Shown here one piece after another: positions 24,650 to 36,819 of a stretch of 64,000 nucleotides of DNA. Where the stretch lies: the NCBI GenBank assembly GCA_003024785.1, contig PUQB01000011.1, forward strand, positions 961,001 through 1,025,000. Direction: 5' to 3'. Source of the DNA: Selaginella tamariscina. Taxonomy: Eukaryota; Streptophyta; Lycopodiopsida; Selaginellales; Selaginellaceae. The notes beneath the pieces were generated by a model. It was not told the DNA's origin. It did no database searches and worked only from the letters and a program-made list of their open reading frames with translations. How positions within the stretch are numbered: position 1 is the first letter of the stretch; each line of letters begins with the position of its first letter. The position numbers and the translations under genes were made by a program.

Positions 24650-25620
24650 ATGGCTAATTTTGAGCACTTTCAACGCGAGCATCAAATGTTGCTTCATCAG
24701 CTGGCCACTTTGCGCCAAGTGGTCACAGATCTGCAAGGTTCCACTAATGCAGCACATGCAGCTGCTAATGCATCCTCCAAGGCTGCTGCGCAAGCCTTTC
24801 TCAAGCATCCGTGGTTTCCTCTTCATCGAACTTTTCTTCTGAGCCGAAGATCAGCATGCCAGAAAAAGTTCAGTAGCAATCGTGCTGATTTCCAAGGTTT
24901 CCTGAATCAGATCCGACTCTTGATCTACATGCAACCACGCCGCTACTCGACTGATGCACAAAAAGTTGGCCTTTTGGCATCCTTACTGGTTGGTTCTCCA
25001 CGGGCTTGGGTTGCTCCTTTACTGGAGCGTGACGACCCATTGATGGACGACTTTGAAGGATTCGTGGCTGCCTTTGAAGCCTGTTTTGGAGATCCTGATA
25101 AGTATCGTTCTGTATGCACGAAGTTACGGAAGCTCACACAAGGATCCCGACCAGTTTCTGTCTATACATCCACATTTTTAGCAACTTTGCACGAACATTC
25201 CATAGGACAAGACTGCATTGATCGAACACTTCTGTTTGGGTTGAGGGATGACATGAAGGACCTTCTCCTTACATTACCGAATGCTCAAACATTAACAGAG
25301 ATCATGCAACAAGCCGTTCGCTGCGACAATCGTTTGTTCAAGCGTCGTCAGAAAAAATCCCGTCAACAGTTCCTGCAAGCCAATCATGCAGCTGTGGCAC
25401 ATGTTCCTGTGACACCTTCTGGAGTAGTCCCTATGGAGGTTGAGAAATACAAGCGTGGTCCACTTTCAGCTGCAGAGAAGCAACGTCGTCGCGGTGAGAA
25501 CCTATGTTTGTATTGTGGTGAAGTAGGACACAAGGTGGCAGAATGTCCTGCTAAACGGCTAGGAAGTTCAAGACGTGTGAAGTTGAAGCTAAAGTTCAAT
25601 GTCCACTTCGTCTAGGAGCC
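24650..25620 (+). mobile_element. Gag region of the 23.7-29.3 kb chromovirus
   Basis: An open frame of about 320 codons begins at an ATG 105 bp after the 5' LTR. It shows a capsid-type helical region (RAWVAPLLERDDPL, then FEAFGDPD-like spacing near 25080-25110) and a CCHC zinc knuckle, CLYCGEVGHKVAEC, near 25505-25546. This is the nucleic-acid-binding structural protein of the element. The minus-strand copy at 41679 begins with a near-identical protein. Confidence 0.85.
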
Positions 25621-26130
25621 ACGAAGTTGGATGACGGTGCAGGCTCCATTGGTGTTGCTCATACCATTCCATCACTCAAGTTTCCTGTACACATTCACTT
25701 CAACGATCGAGAGCTCAAGGAATTTGCCCTGTAGACACTGGTGCAAATGCATGCTTCATGGATGACACTTTTGTAACTCAGCATGGCATTCCGGTGGTGA
25801 AATTGAAGCGTGCAGTTCCTGTAGAGGTGGCCGATGGTCGTCTAATTGCTTCAGGCGTAGTTACTCATGCTACCACACCTCTCTCTTGCAGTCATGGCGC
25901 ATTTAACTGTTCGATTTCCTTCAACTTGATCAAGACTCGGTCGACTCCCATCGTTTTGGGCATGCCATGGTTCGTGGTTGCAAATCCTCATATCGACTGG
26001 AGGTCTAGGACGCTCACGTTTTCCTCTCCGACAGTCAAGCTCAATCTTGTACCTTCCTGCGTGCAAGATATGTCCTTAGTGTTTGATGTAGTACGAGCTT
26101 CAGGATCAACCATGCATGTTCCTGTATCAA
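25621..26130 (+). mobile_element. Aspartic-protease region of the 23.7-29.3 kb chromovirus
   Basis: The retroviral-type active-site motif DTGANACFMDD lies near 25734-25766. It is followed by a flap-like region and VLGMPWF near 25955-25975, the usual second half of the gypsy protease. The region runs directly into the minisatellite. Confidence 0.8.
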
Positions 26131-27750
26131 AGTTGAAGATTCCTCCTCGACAGGAAACACCTCATGTCAGTTCCTCAGCACATCCACAGGCTCTCTCCAC
26201 TCCTGATCCCTCCTGTCAGTTCGTCAGCACATTCTCAAGCTTTCCTAAGTTCACGGATACCTGTACAGGGTTCTTCCAATCCTGTATAAGTGTTGAAGAC
26301 TCCTCCTCGACAGGATCCACCTCCTGTCAGTTCCTCAGCACATTCTCAGGCTCTCCTCAGTTCGTGGTTTCCGAAGGTTCCTCCTCGACAGGATCCACCT
26401 CCTGTCAGTTCCTCAGCACATTCTCAGGCTCTCCTTAGTTCGCGGTTTCTGAAGGTTCCTCCTCGATAGGATCCACCTCTTGTCAGTTTGTCAACACATT
26501 CTCAGGCTCTCCTCAGTTCGTGGTTTCCTGTACAGGGTTCTTCCAATCCTGTATCAATGTTGAAGACTCCTCATCGACAGGATTCACCTCCTGTTAGTTC
26601 CTCAGCACATTCTCAGGCTCTCCTTAGTTCGCGGTTTCTGAAGGTTCCTCCTCAACAGGATCCACCTCCTGTTAGTTCCTCAGCACATTCTCAGGCTCTC
26701 CTTAGTTCGCGGTTTCTGAAGGTTACTCCACAGGATCCACTCTTGTCAGTTCCTCAGCACATTCTCAGGCTCTCCTTAGTTCGCGGTTTCTGAAGGTTCC
26801 TCCTCAACAGGATCCACCTCCTGTTAGTTCCTCAGCACATTCTCAGGCTCTCCTTATTCGCGGTTTCTGAAGGTTACTCCTCCACAGGATCACCTCCTGT
26901 CAGTTCCTCAGCACATTCTCAGGCTCTCCTCAGTTTGCGGTTTCCGAAGGTTCTCCTCGACAGGATCCATCTCCTGTCAGTTCCTCAGCACATTCTCAGG
27001 CTCTCCTCAATTCGCAGTTTCCGAAGATTCCTCCTCGATAGGATCCACCTCTTGTCAGTTTGTTAACACATTCTCAGGCTCTCCTCCGTGGTTTCCTGTA
27101 CAGGGTTCTTCCAATTCTGTATCAATGTTGAAGACTCCTCCTCGACAGGATTCACCTCCTGTTAGTTCCTCAACACATTCTCAGGCTCTCCTTAGTTCAC
27201 GGTTTCTGAAGGTTCTCATCAACAGGATCCACCTCCTATCAGTTCCTCAGTACATTCTCAGGCTCTCCTCAGTTCGTGGTTTCCGAAGGTTCCTCCTCGA
27301 CAGGATCACCTCCTGTCAATTCTTCAGCACATTCTCAGGTTCTCCTCAATTCGCGGTTTCCGAAGATTCTTCCTCAACAGATCCACCTCTTGTCAGTTTG
27401 TCAACACATTCTTAGGCTCTCTTCAATTCGTGTTTCCTGTACAGGGTTCTTCCAATTCCTATATCAATGTTGAAGACTCCTTCTCGACAAGATTCACCTC
27501 TGTTAGTTCCTCAGCACATTCTCAGGCTCTCCTTAGTTTGCGGTTTTGAAGGTTCCTCCTCAACAGGATCCACCTCCTGTTAGTTCTTAGCACATTCTCA
27601 GGCTCTCCTCAGTTCGCAGTTTTTGAAGGTTCCTCAACAGGATCCACCTCCTGTCAGTTCGTCAGCACATTCTCAAGCTCTCTCAATTCGCGGTTTTTTA
27701 TACAGGTTCTTCCAATCATGTATTAGTGTTGAAGATTCTCCTCAACAGGA
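26130..27750 (+). repeat. 78-bp minisatellite (26-codon unit) after the protease
   Basis: Roughly twenty imperfect copies of a 78-bp unit lie head to tail. Each contains ACAGGATCCACCTCCTGTCA, then GCACATTCTCAGGCTCTCCT. The unit is an exact multiple of three and would encode PPRQDPPPVSSSAHSQALLS-type repeats. Some copies carry a longer insert with TGTACAGGGTTCTTCCAATC, giving a higher-order pattern. Related short repeats exist at the same place in the minus-strand copy (about 39900-40300), but only a few. The expansion is therefore particular to this insertion. Confidence 0.9.
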
Positions 27751-27859
27751 TTCATTTGTCAGTTCCTCAGCACATCCGCAAGCTCTTTTCACTCCTGATT
27801 CACCTCCTGTCAGTTCATCAGCACTACAGGTTGCTCCTCCTGCTTCTCTTCTTCCGCTC

Positions 27860-28440
27860 CTGCAGTACAAGATCGTCTCCAGCATCTTTGTCAGGTACAG
27901 GATGATCTCCGGGTTCATCTTCAACAGGCACAAAACGATACAAGTATCATGCTGATGCTCACCGTCAACCGGCACTGCATACAAGATGGTGATCTCGTGT
28001 GGCTTTTTCGTCGACACATTCGCACCAACATGCCTTTTTCTAAGTTGGATTTTCAACGATTGGGCCCTTATAGGATTGTAGCAGAGGTTAATTATGTAGC
28101 TTTCCGACTCGAATTACCATCTACGGTGAAACTTATCCTGTGTTTCACGCCTCCTTGTTGGAGCCATATCATTCTTCTTTTCTTCCTGCTCGTGCTTCTT
28201 CTCCTCCCCCTCCTGTGGTCATTGCTGGTGAACTTAAATATAAAGTTGCAACCATCCTTGATTCTCGTCTTCATCGCCGCCAACTTCAATACTTGGTGGA
28301 TTGGAACGGTTATTTGCCTACCAATCGCACTTGGGAACCTGCATCCAACTTACTCCATGCTTTTTCCAAAGTTGCTGCTTTCCATCGGCACTATCCTGCT
28401 AAACCAGGTCCTAAGACTCGTGGAACTCGTCCTTAGGGAG
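27860..28440 (+). mobile_element. Integrase C-terminal and chromodomain region of the 23.7-29.3 kb chromovirus
   Basis: The integrase C-terminal segment near 28000-28140 (LDFQRLGPYRI type) is followed by a chromodomain near 28230-28400 with YLVDWNGYLPTNRTWEP. Chromodomains of this group are thought to steer integration to marked chromatin. The 3' LTR starts 8 bp after this region. Confidence 0.8.
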
Positions 28441-28447
28441 AAGGTGC

Positions 28448-29272
28448 TGTCACAACCCGATACAAGATACAGGATTCTGGATACAGGATTCAGGATACGG
28501 GTTACAGGATATACTTACAGGATATGCCTACAGGATATTCCTACAGGATATACCTACAGGATATTCCTACAGGATATGCCTATAGGATATGCTACAAGAT
28601 ATGCCTAGAGGATAAGGGTCTATTCTTAGCTCATGACTAGATTAGACTCATGACTAGATTAGACTCATGACCAGATTAGCTTGGAGTTATGAGCATAAAA
28701 GCTCCGACCTAATTGTTGTACAATAAGTTACAATCAACACCAGTCATTCTACGATCATTCTTGTTCTTGTCTTGTTCGTGTCTTTCTCCTTGCCTCCTAC
28801 TCTTGTCTTGCTCCTGATTCCTATTCTGCTCTTGTCTTGCTCTCGAATCCTGTCCTACTCCTGATTCCTAAGTTCCCAGTTCCTATCCTGCTCCCTGTTC
28901 TGCTATCCTGTTCCGGTTCTTATCCACCTTGTCTTGTTATCCTGCTCCTTGTCCTGCTATCCTGCTCCGGTTCCTATCCAGCTCCTTATTTGCTATCCTG
29001 CTCCATTTCCTATCCTGCTCCTTGTCCTGCTATCCTGCTCTTCTTATCCTGCTCCTTGTCCTGCTATCCTACTCCAGTTCCTATCCTACTCCTTGTCCTA
29101 CTCCTGAGTTCCTGCTCCGGTTCCTATCCTGCTCCAGTTCCTATCCTACTCGATTCCTATCCTGCTCCTTGTTATGCTCTTGAGTTCCAAGTGCTCCTTG
29201 TCCTGCTCCTGAGTCAAGCCTCCTTGTTCTCAGAATCCTACTCACTCTCTGTTCCTAGATCGTGGCTTGACA
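28448..29272 (+). repeat. 3' LTR of the 23.7-29.3 kb chromovirus
   Basis: It starts TGTCACAACCCGATACAAG and ends CGTGGCTTGACA. It is followed at 29273-29277 by the target duplication GTGGT. It carries the same two repeat tracts as the 5' LTR with different copy numbers. Confidence 0.9.
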
Positions 29273-29277
29273 GTGGT

Positions 29278-30129
29278 TGCCAAGTGGCCATTCGTCATCA
29301 CCATGTGTCCAAGACAACCCTAGGAGTCCAACTCAAATGCCCAAATAGGCATGAAACTTAAGTTCTTACCCTAAGTTCCATAGAATGACCATCCCCTAGC
29401 TTCAAAGGAAACCTGACTAGAGTTTAGGGCTCTACCCCATGAGACCTAGATAGGCTCATGCCCTAACCTCATAAAGGAGACGTGTCTCACACATACCCCC
29501 TTGATAAAGTTAAGGCATTATCACTTACCCTTGAGGAATCACCCTCATTCGAGAGTACAACCTCTATAGGGCGACAAGGAGTACTTTGAACAACTAACCC
29601 CTAAGGTTTTAAGTGGCCAAGTCATACCCTAACCTAGGACTAATACTTAGTGAGGACACGAGTGTGCACCATAGACAAACATGAGTGTTCTGCTAAGTAA
29701 ACTCCCTAAGGCTAAATTTGGATAACCCTAAGTATAAGACCTTACGAGTGCCTCACGAAAGGGCTCTTGCTAATAAGTTTAAGTTGTTCAACCCCTGGAT
29801 TTCAAGAAGAACACCCCCTAGCCAAGTGTGCCAATAGCACACCTAGTTATGAAACCTAACTTTCCTTGAGCCGATGTTTGAGGCTTAACACCTGATGTGA
29901 GCATAAGCACACTTGCTTTCGAGAGTATCAACCCTCATCGACAAATCGTGACACAACCCCAAAGGGTGTGCCTTGGCATTGTAATGTGTGTCATTTAATC
30001 TAGTGTCGCATGTTCATGTGACACTATTTCCAAGATGTGGTCTATCATGCCATAACCCCTTAGATTCAAGAGTTATACCAGGTGTTACGAATATGGCTCT
30101 CAAATACCAACTTTAGAACCCCTTTATGA
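29278..30129. other. Non-coding stretch with no recognised gene
   Basis: This sequence is rich in CCCTAAG-like and AACCCTAAGT-like phrases but has no long frame. Some phrases resemble the reverse complement of the LTR of the element at 42500, so it may be very old LTR sequence. I cannot place boundaries. Confidence 0.4.
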
Positions 30130-30735
30130 ACCCTCATGAACTTGGTAAAGAAATTACTAGCTTAATGTGGAGGAGAAGACTAAAACCTCCTAAGCATGGA
30201 TTCACCAATGTTAAGGGTGGGCTACTCCAAAGATGGGACATACCCCTATTGTTTGGAAGTTGAGGCAGCATAATAAAGGGTTGTGCCTTGACAACACAAA
30301 CTAGAGCTTGCACCATTAGAAGAATAACAACGAATTAAGGAACTCTCACTACATATATTACTTAATATATGTGACAAACTCCCCCCTATTTTCATGTTTA
30401 TGTAAATTGAGTTAATTTATTAATCTAACAACAAGGTTTAGGCATTAGGTCAACCCTGGGGTGTTTCTACCCATATCCAACATGCTGAACTCACAAAAAC
30501 CAACCAAAAACCTAAATGGGACACAAAAAATCAAAAAAAAGAGTTTTTAGAAGGTAAGTGCTTAAAATTTCTTGCAAATACATAATGAACCCGACCGGAC
30601 CATCACCAATTACCCAAGTGCACTAAGCAAACCTATTTCCTACTTATTATGATTTATACTTTTACTTTAGAGTTGATTGTTATTACCTATTAAATTATGT
30701 GACGAACCCCAAATGTAACTATGACACACTCCTTT
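30130..30735 (-). repeat. Degenerate LTR, reverse orientation
   Basis: Phrases match the reverse complement of the LTR at 42500, including CTCACTACATATATTACTTA, CCCAAGTGCACTAAGCAAAC and TGTGACGAACCCCAAATGTA. The left limit is uncertain. Confidence 0.6.
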
Positions 30736-31766
30736 ACTTTGAAAATGTCAATGTCCTCATTAACATCCAACTCTAAGACTAGATAATGTTAGAAAAAACT
30801 ACAAAAATTAACATATCACTTTATGCAGAGCTAATAAAAAGTTCACATAATTTGCATTACTCCCCTTTGCATTACACGAAGCCAAGTACTTCAAAACTGT
30901 CGTTTATTAAATTGTAAACTCAATTGCCGAAGCACCACTTACAACATAAAGTCACTTGGAGACCTTTGCACATTTACAAAGTTTGTCACCTAACGTAAAT
31001 AACACAATTTTTTTGGTTAATTTCTTTACTTTTTATTCATTAATATTAAACATTGTTGACAACCATGTCATTTAGCACACAACAAGCACTTTGAGTCCAT
31101 ACTTAACCCAACACCTTCACGTTTCTTTGAGTTTCCAATGGTTTCACATCTCCACATGTTCCAGTATTATAGCCTCACATTTTACATTCCTCAATGCCTC
31201 TCATTACCCTTGCATAAGGGTCTGCTACTATACTTATCTCTCTTTAGAGCATAGCTACACCAAACTAGGTATGAGATGTTTATCGAAATTAAGCTCTTTT
31301 CCAATATGAGAGTACTATTTTTAAAACTTTATAAGGTCTCGCCAATCTAAAATTAGCCCATCCACTTAATACATAAAGTTATTTTCAATGTGAATCAAAT
31401 TCAAATCAAATTTGCTACCAAGTGTCACAGCATTATCATTTGCCTCTCATAATCAACTTTGTACTTTCTAACAACATCGACTTGCTCAAGGAACAAATAT
31501 AAGTTAACATACCTTCTATCAAACTAATGTAAAAATTAGGAAATTCAACTTACATCTTGTGCCTCAATCGGCGATCTTTAGACATCGTGTGTCTCAACTA
31601 ACACTCCCATTGTACATTCCCCAAAGAGCACAACATATTATTCAATAATTCCTAATTTCTTATCTCACTAAGTTCAAATACTGAATTTTAAAATTTAATT
31701 CCCATGATAAGAGTCTATCTAAACTCGTATACAAGTAACAAGCACCTTTAAATTAATTCTTATTCC

Positions 31767-31845
31767 ATAAACAATTACAATTTCAATAATGATACCCTTG
31801 AGTTGATAAACAATTACAATTTCAATAATGATACCCTTGAATTGA
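31767..31845. repeat. Two tandem copies of a 39-bp unit
   Basis: The unit starting ATAAACAATTACAATTTCAA occurs at 31767-31805 and again at 31806-31845 with one difference. It is a simple local duplication inside decayed retroelement sequence. Confidence 0.85.
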
Positions 31846-33882
31846 TATTGATGCCTAGCATTTAAATTTTGAGTTTTCCCATTAGTTATTACATTAACGG
31901 ATATAACTTTACAATCTATCAATTATCGAAATTCAAGAACTGTAATATGGATATGAATTTAGTTAATATGAACTGAACTTCAGTTTGAAATGAAAAAATA
32001 TACTACTTCAGTATTTTGAAGAATTATTTAGGGACTAAGAGGAATCATGAATAAGTGTTTGGTTCATCTATTTGATTTAATAATTATTATCTTTCATACT
32101 AATGTTATCATGACACTGAAATGCCACACTAACTTCATATTTCAGTTATATCTCATATTTTAATAGATCTCCCCAAACATGAAATAATATGATACACTAT
32201 TCATTTTGAACACCTAACAATCCACATTGCTCCTGAAGCATTGTATTGAGAAGCTCTTACTCATTCCTCAACTAACTTAAAAACATGTTTTAAGTTTCAA
32301 CACTATGGTACTACCTTACCAAAGTGTTGAACTTAAATCTACTTAAGTCTTATATTTCATGATTATAGCCACCTCATGTAATCATACCCATGTCCCAGTA
32401 TTGAGTGTTCTAATCTTAATATTTTATAAATATTATACCATATTTTGCCAAGTCATTTTATAACAAATTTTAGAGAGATTGTCCTAAATACTTCAAAAGT
32501 CTAAAGTATAAATATCTTAACAAATGAGGTAATAGGAAACCTCAAATGGATATTGGACAATACATTAGGAATTTTGAATCATGATTATCAAGAAGAGACG
32601 CCATCTTTTTGAGTTAAATTAGCCACTTGATATTGTACTTTCATGGATATTAAACCAAACTTAAAGAACATAATTAAATCTTAAGTCAAGAAAAATCTCA
32701 CTTTTCAATATTCTCGAAGATTAAAGATATATACTTTATATGTTCTTTAAGTGCCTACATTTGCAACCATGATGTAAAGTCAAGAAACCGAATTTTGAAT
32801 AACCATATTCAACTTCAAGATAAAGTTGATACTAAAAACCAACACTAACCTTTAAATCATGTCGGATATTAACTCTCTAAGGAGGTACGCGCACTTAAAC
32901 ATCCAAAATGAATATCCGTTTGTTTCCAATTCATTGACATCACTAAACATAACTTATCAAACTTAACAAGTTTCATTGCTTAGTTAATTGATGCTCTTGT
33001 TAATCAAGGAATCACCCTGCTTATCCCTATAGTGCAAATAACGTTACATATTTTGAATTTAAAAAGTTAACAATGAAAATGCACAAGTGTGCACTAAATG
33101 CCTTCACTATGCAAGTCCTTTAATACTCAATAAACTGAAAATGTAAAAGTATGTTTTTAACTTTTTTGTTTTTGATAGGTCGCACCATCTACCCCAAAAC
33201 TGCATTAATAAGAAGGCAATATTAAATCTCTCTAAAAACTTTATTCTATCTCTTTCTCATGATCCCACATGAGACAATGTCATAATCAAGTTAGCTAAGT
33301 TGGCTAACTTGAATACAAAGTGGCCACTTACAATTAACTAAGGTTTTAAGTTATACTTATTCAATTTAGGTGACTTGAACTTAAATAAACTATTTAACCT
33401 AATGTTACTTGTAGTTAACGTCATAAATATTGTAAACATCAGATAATACTTTAATTACATTACATCTTAAACCAACTGCTTAACATATTCACCATATGTT
33501 AATATCCTGCTTTTCATTGTACTATAAGTTCATCACAATAGCCTACTTCTTGAATTACACTCTCAAAAACATGCACTATAATAAAAATTCATTTTGCATT
33601 TAAAATGTAGTGTTCACTTTTATGTTTAAATATGCCCTTTTTTTCGAAGTTAAATACGCACATTTGAACATAAACCTTTCCTCGTTTGAACACTATTGCC
33701 GAGCCCAATATTGAATATTGACTTAAGCCAAAACTTAATATACATTGTCCATCTACAAACCATGTGTTATCCCAATTTCAAACACCTTAAAGAAAAATAA
33801 TTTTTTCAGTAATGTGCAAACTTAGCATATCACATGACCTACTTCACTAGACTTAGTTTGTAAGCTAGAACAAACTAATTTT

Positions 33883-34778
33883 GTTAGAGTTTTTACCTGG
33901 TGCCATAAAGGCAACTTGCTAGATCAACCTTGGAATCCCTCTCTAAAAACTTCACAAAATCTGGTAAAATAACACGAATTAGGAACCTGTCTTTTAAGAA
34001 CTCACACTCCTATCATGGTCAATGCTCACCTCATGAGTCAGGATGCGTGGGCTAGTCGAGCTGCAAGTATTGTTCCTAGCTTGGCGTGGATGAGGTGGCC
34101 GGAGCAAAGCCTCAACCACTATCCTTATGGAACGTGAACTCAAGCAACCTTTTTTAGGCTTGCGAGTGGGTTAATAAATCAAAGAATTGACTAACTCCTT
34201 AGATGTTCACAAGAGTCAAATCCTACCAATGATAAGGGTAAACTAACCCAAAGGTAAGACATACCCATGTCGTATGAAAGTTAGGGCGGCACAATGGAAA
34301 TTTGTGCCTTAACAATACAAGTTTAACTTGCACCGATAAAAGAATAACGAATTTTCTTTTGAACTCATGAACTTTCACTATATATACTCTACCTTATTTA
34401 TGTGATGAAGCCCCCCCCCTTCCCCCCTCCCATTTTCCTATTTGAGTAAGTGTAATCCTTATTGAAAAATGATAAGACCTAACTTAGCCCTAACCCTAAA
34501 CCTAACACCTAGGGGGTATTCAGGCAAGTTAGGGCAACCTTAGGATTAGGTCAACCCTAGGGGTGTCCTTAACCTTTTTAACAAGTTATACTCCTGAGTA
34601 AACCTAACTTGGAACGGCAAACCATGGGAGAGTTTCTAAATGGAATGCTAGCTTCGCCTAGAGTTCTTGAAAATACTAGCAACACTCGGCCAATACCCAA
34701 GTGCACTATGCAAGCTTGTTTCTTTTATACCTAGGGTTCATCAACATAACTCAGTAGGTAACAATAGTCAACCTTCAA
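33883..34778 (-). repeat. Degenerate LTR, reverse orientation
   Basis: It reads as the reverse complement of the LTR at 42500 over nearly its full length. Matching phrases include GTTAGAGTTTTTACCTGGTG, GCTTGGCGTGGATGAGGTGG and TAGGGTTCATCAACATAACT. It stops abruptly where a plus-strand fragment of the same family begins. Confidence 0.7.
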
Positions 34779-34785
34779 AGTACAA

Positions 34786-35370
34786 TAACTTATATCTGCT
34801 TCCTGAACTAGTTGGTGAGTATGAAGTCAAATCCATATTGAGCAAAAGGAAGGTTTATGGGTTGCAAAAACGTAAGCTAAAGTATCTTGTCAAATGAAAG
34901 GGTTACCATGTGTGTAAATCGACATAGGAACCATTGGAGAATCTACAAAACACAATGGAGTTGATGAAGGAATTTGAGGCGAGATCTCAAGTTAAAAATG
35001 ATATTGAGAAATAAAGCAAACTTTATTTCATTAACCTAGGGGTTGACAAACAATGTTAACTAGAGGCCTCTAATATAAATTCTAGTTAAATTAAAAGAAA
35101 TTAAGTAACTTATTATTTATGTCAAGTGACAAACTTTACAAATATATAAAAGGTCTTCAAATGACTTTATGTTGCAGGTGGTGTCTCCGGCAGCTAAGCT
35201 AACTACTTAATGAATGACGATTATGAAGTACTTAGCTTCACATAATGCAAGGGGGCTAATGAAAATTATGTGAACTTTTTGTTGATTTCGTATAAAGCTA
35301 GATGTCAACGAGGACGTTAACATTTTTAAAAGCAGGGAGTGTGTCATAGTTTTTATTATGACTCAACTTT
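34786..35370 (+). mobile_element. Plus-strand chromodomain and 3'-end fragment of the 42.5-49.8 kb family
   Basis: It parallels 48238-48860: LLPELVGEYEVKSILSKRKV, then a KYLVK chromodomain segment, then the non-coding 3' end and the first bases of an LTR (TGTCATAGTTTTTATTATGA near 35344). It lies between two reverse-oriented pieces of the same family, so a local inversion or a fold-back arrangement is implied. The fossil is broken. Confidence 0.7.
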
Positions 35371-36235
35371 TGTATTTTCTGGATGTTTCTCATCCTTGTG
35401 AAATGGTTCGAGCAAATTGACATGAAATACATTATGTATTGCTCTCAACTCTGAAGAAAGATCTAACTCATAAGTCACCTTTCTTACTCATTTTACCACC
35501 TTGTACGGATCTATGTAGTGCGATAAAACTTCCTATGCTTATCGTACTATTGAGGATACCTTTCTTGTGTTATAGTCATTACTTGACGAGCAGCATCCAT
35601 GTACAATACAACTATTTAATGAACTTTGTTATAGAGGTAACTCGAATGGCATCGTTTTTCGGTAACATCATACTCTAAGGAATACCACCCTTATTCCCAA
35701 TTAATATGTCCATTGGGTTACACCCAATCGTAGTGTGTATAAAGTTATTATAACATATCTTAGCCATATCCAAGTATTCATCCCAATCACGTTCATCACC
35801 ATAAACATAACATATAAGATAATCCTCGACTTGTCAGTTCACTCTTTCTATTTGATCATCTATTTGCGGATGGTAAGCTGTACTAAACTTCAGCATCATA
35901 CCAAACTATTTAAACAACATTCTCCAAAACTTGCTTGTAAATCGAGGATCTCAATCTGACATGAACGTTTTTGGTAGTCGTGCACTCTTACAGCTTCATG
36001 GAAGAACAACTTTGCTGTTTGTTTCACATTTAGCTGGAATGAAATGAACAACCTTTGTAAACCAATTGACCACCACCATGAGGCACTAAAACCACAAAAT
36101 TTTGGCAATCTCGTGACAAATTCCAAAGTAACACTTTAAAATGATCGCTTTTGGAATCGATATACACAACTTCCAACTTTTTTTGCGACTGACTCTTCAC
36201 TTGTTGACATATGAGACATGTCTTAACATACTCAA
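35371..36235 (-). mobile_element. Reverse-oriented integrase fragment, part 1 of an interrupted fossil
   Basis: The reverse complement matches the integrase region of the element at 42500 (about 47250-48205). For example, GGATGTTTCTCATCCTTGTG here corresponds to 48205. The match is cut at 36235 by the insertion of the element at 36236 and resumes at 42320. Confidence 0.75.
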
Positions 36236-36819
36236 TGTCAAGCCACGATCCAGGAACCAGGAAGAGAGTAGGATTCCAAGAACAGGAAGGCTTGACTCAG
36301 GAACAGGACCGAAAGCAGGACAGGAATTAGGAATAAGATAGGAACATGACGAATCTAGGAGCAAGACAGGATCAGGATAGGATCCGGGAACAAGACAGGA
36401 AAGCGCAGGACAGGATCTAGGAACAAGATAGGAACAGGACAGGATCCAGGAGCAAGACAAGAGCAGGAGGCAAGGAGCAAGACACAAACAAGACAAGAAC
36501 AAGAATGATCGTAAAAAGAATGGTGTTGATTGTAACTGATTGTACAACAATTAGGTCGGAGCTTTTATGCTCACAACTCCAAGCTAATCTGGTCATGAGT
36601 CTAATCTAGTCACGAGTCTAATCTAGTCATGAGCTAAGAATAGTGACCCTTATCCTCGCATATCCTGTAGGAATATCCTGCAGGCATATCTTGTAGGTAT
36701 ATCCTGTAACTCGTATCCTATATCATGTATCCTGTATCCAAAATCCTACATCCTATATCCTGTATTCGGAATCCTGCATCCTGTATCCTGTATCCGGAAT
36801 CTTGTATCAGGTTGTGACA
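36236..36819 (-). repeat. 3' LTR of the minus-strand chromovirus
   Basis: In plus-strand reading it runs from TGTCAAGCCACGATCCAGG to AGGTTGTGACA. It contains the reverse complement of the family's two repeat tracts. It is 584 bp against 545 bp for the other LTR, mostly from repeat-tract length. Confidence 0.88.

Larger units (their letters stand above)
23742..29272 (+). mobile_element. Ty3/gypsy chromovirus with LTRs and 5-bp target duplication
   Basis: This element is bounded by LTRs at 23742-24545 and 28448-29272 and by GTGGT at 23737-23741 and 29273-29277, so both original ends are present. The recognised parts, in order, are gag, a zinc knuckle, an aspartic protease, a long minisatellite, and the chromodomain end of integrase. 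I do not recognise reverse transcriptase or the integrase core, so it appears non-autonomous. It is broken and is the same family as 1-3007 and 36236-42319. The two LTRs are alike over most of their length but differ in repeat-tract length, which suggests a moderately recent insertion. Confidence 0.9.
30130..34778 (-). mobile_element. Old reverse-oriented copy of the 42.5-49.8 kb family
   Basis: Two degenerate LTRs in reverse orientation flank AT-rich, decayed internal sequence. The left one (about 30130-30735) runs straight into the reverse complement of the family's internal 3' end. For example, CACTCCTTTACTTTGAAAAT, followed by a TGTCAATGTCCTC-like phrase, matches the sequence just before the 3' LTR at 48833. 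The right one (about 33883-34778) begins like the reverse complement of the LTR end (GAGTTTTTACCTGGTGCCA). Internal protein motifs are not recognisable. Extensive decay and AT enrichment make it much older than the copy at 42500. Confidence 0.65.

Noticed and set aside
26130-27750. CRISPR-like array of regular repeats
   Set aside because: Units are contiguous 78-bp tandem copies with no unique spacers and lie inside a plant LTR element. It is a minisatellite.
34480-34560. Interstitial telomere repeat (CCCTAA-like runs), also near 42780 and 49110
   Set aside because: The phrases are irregular and are a constant part of the LTR of one retroelement family.
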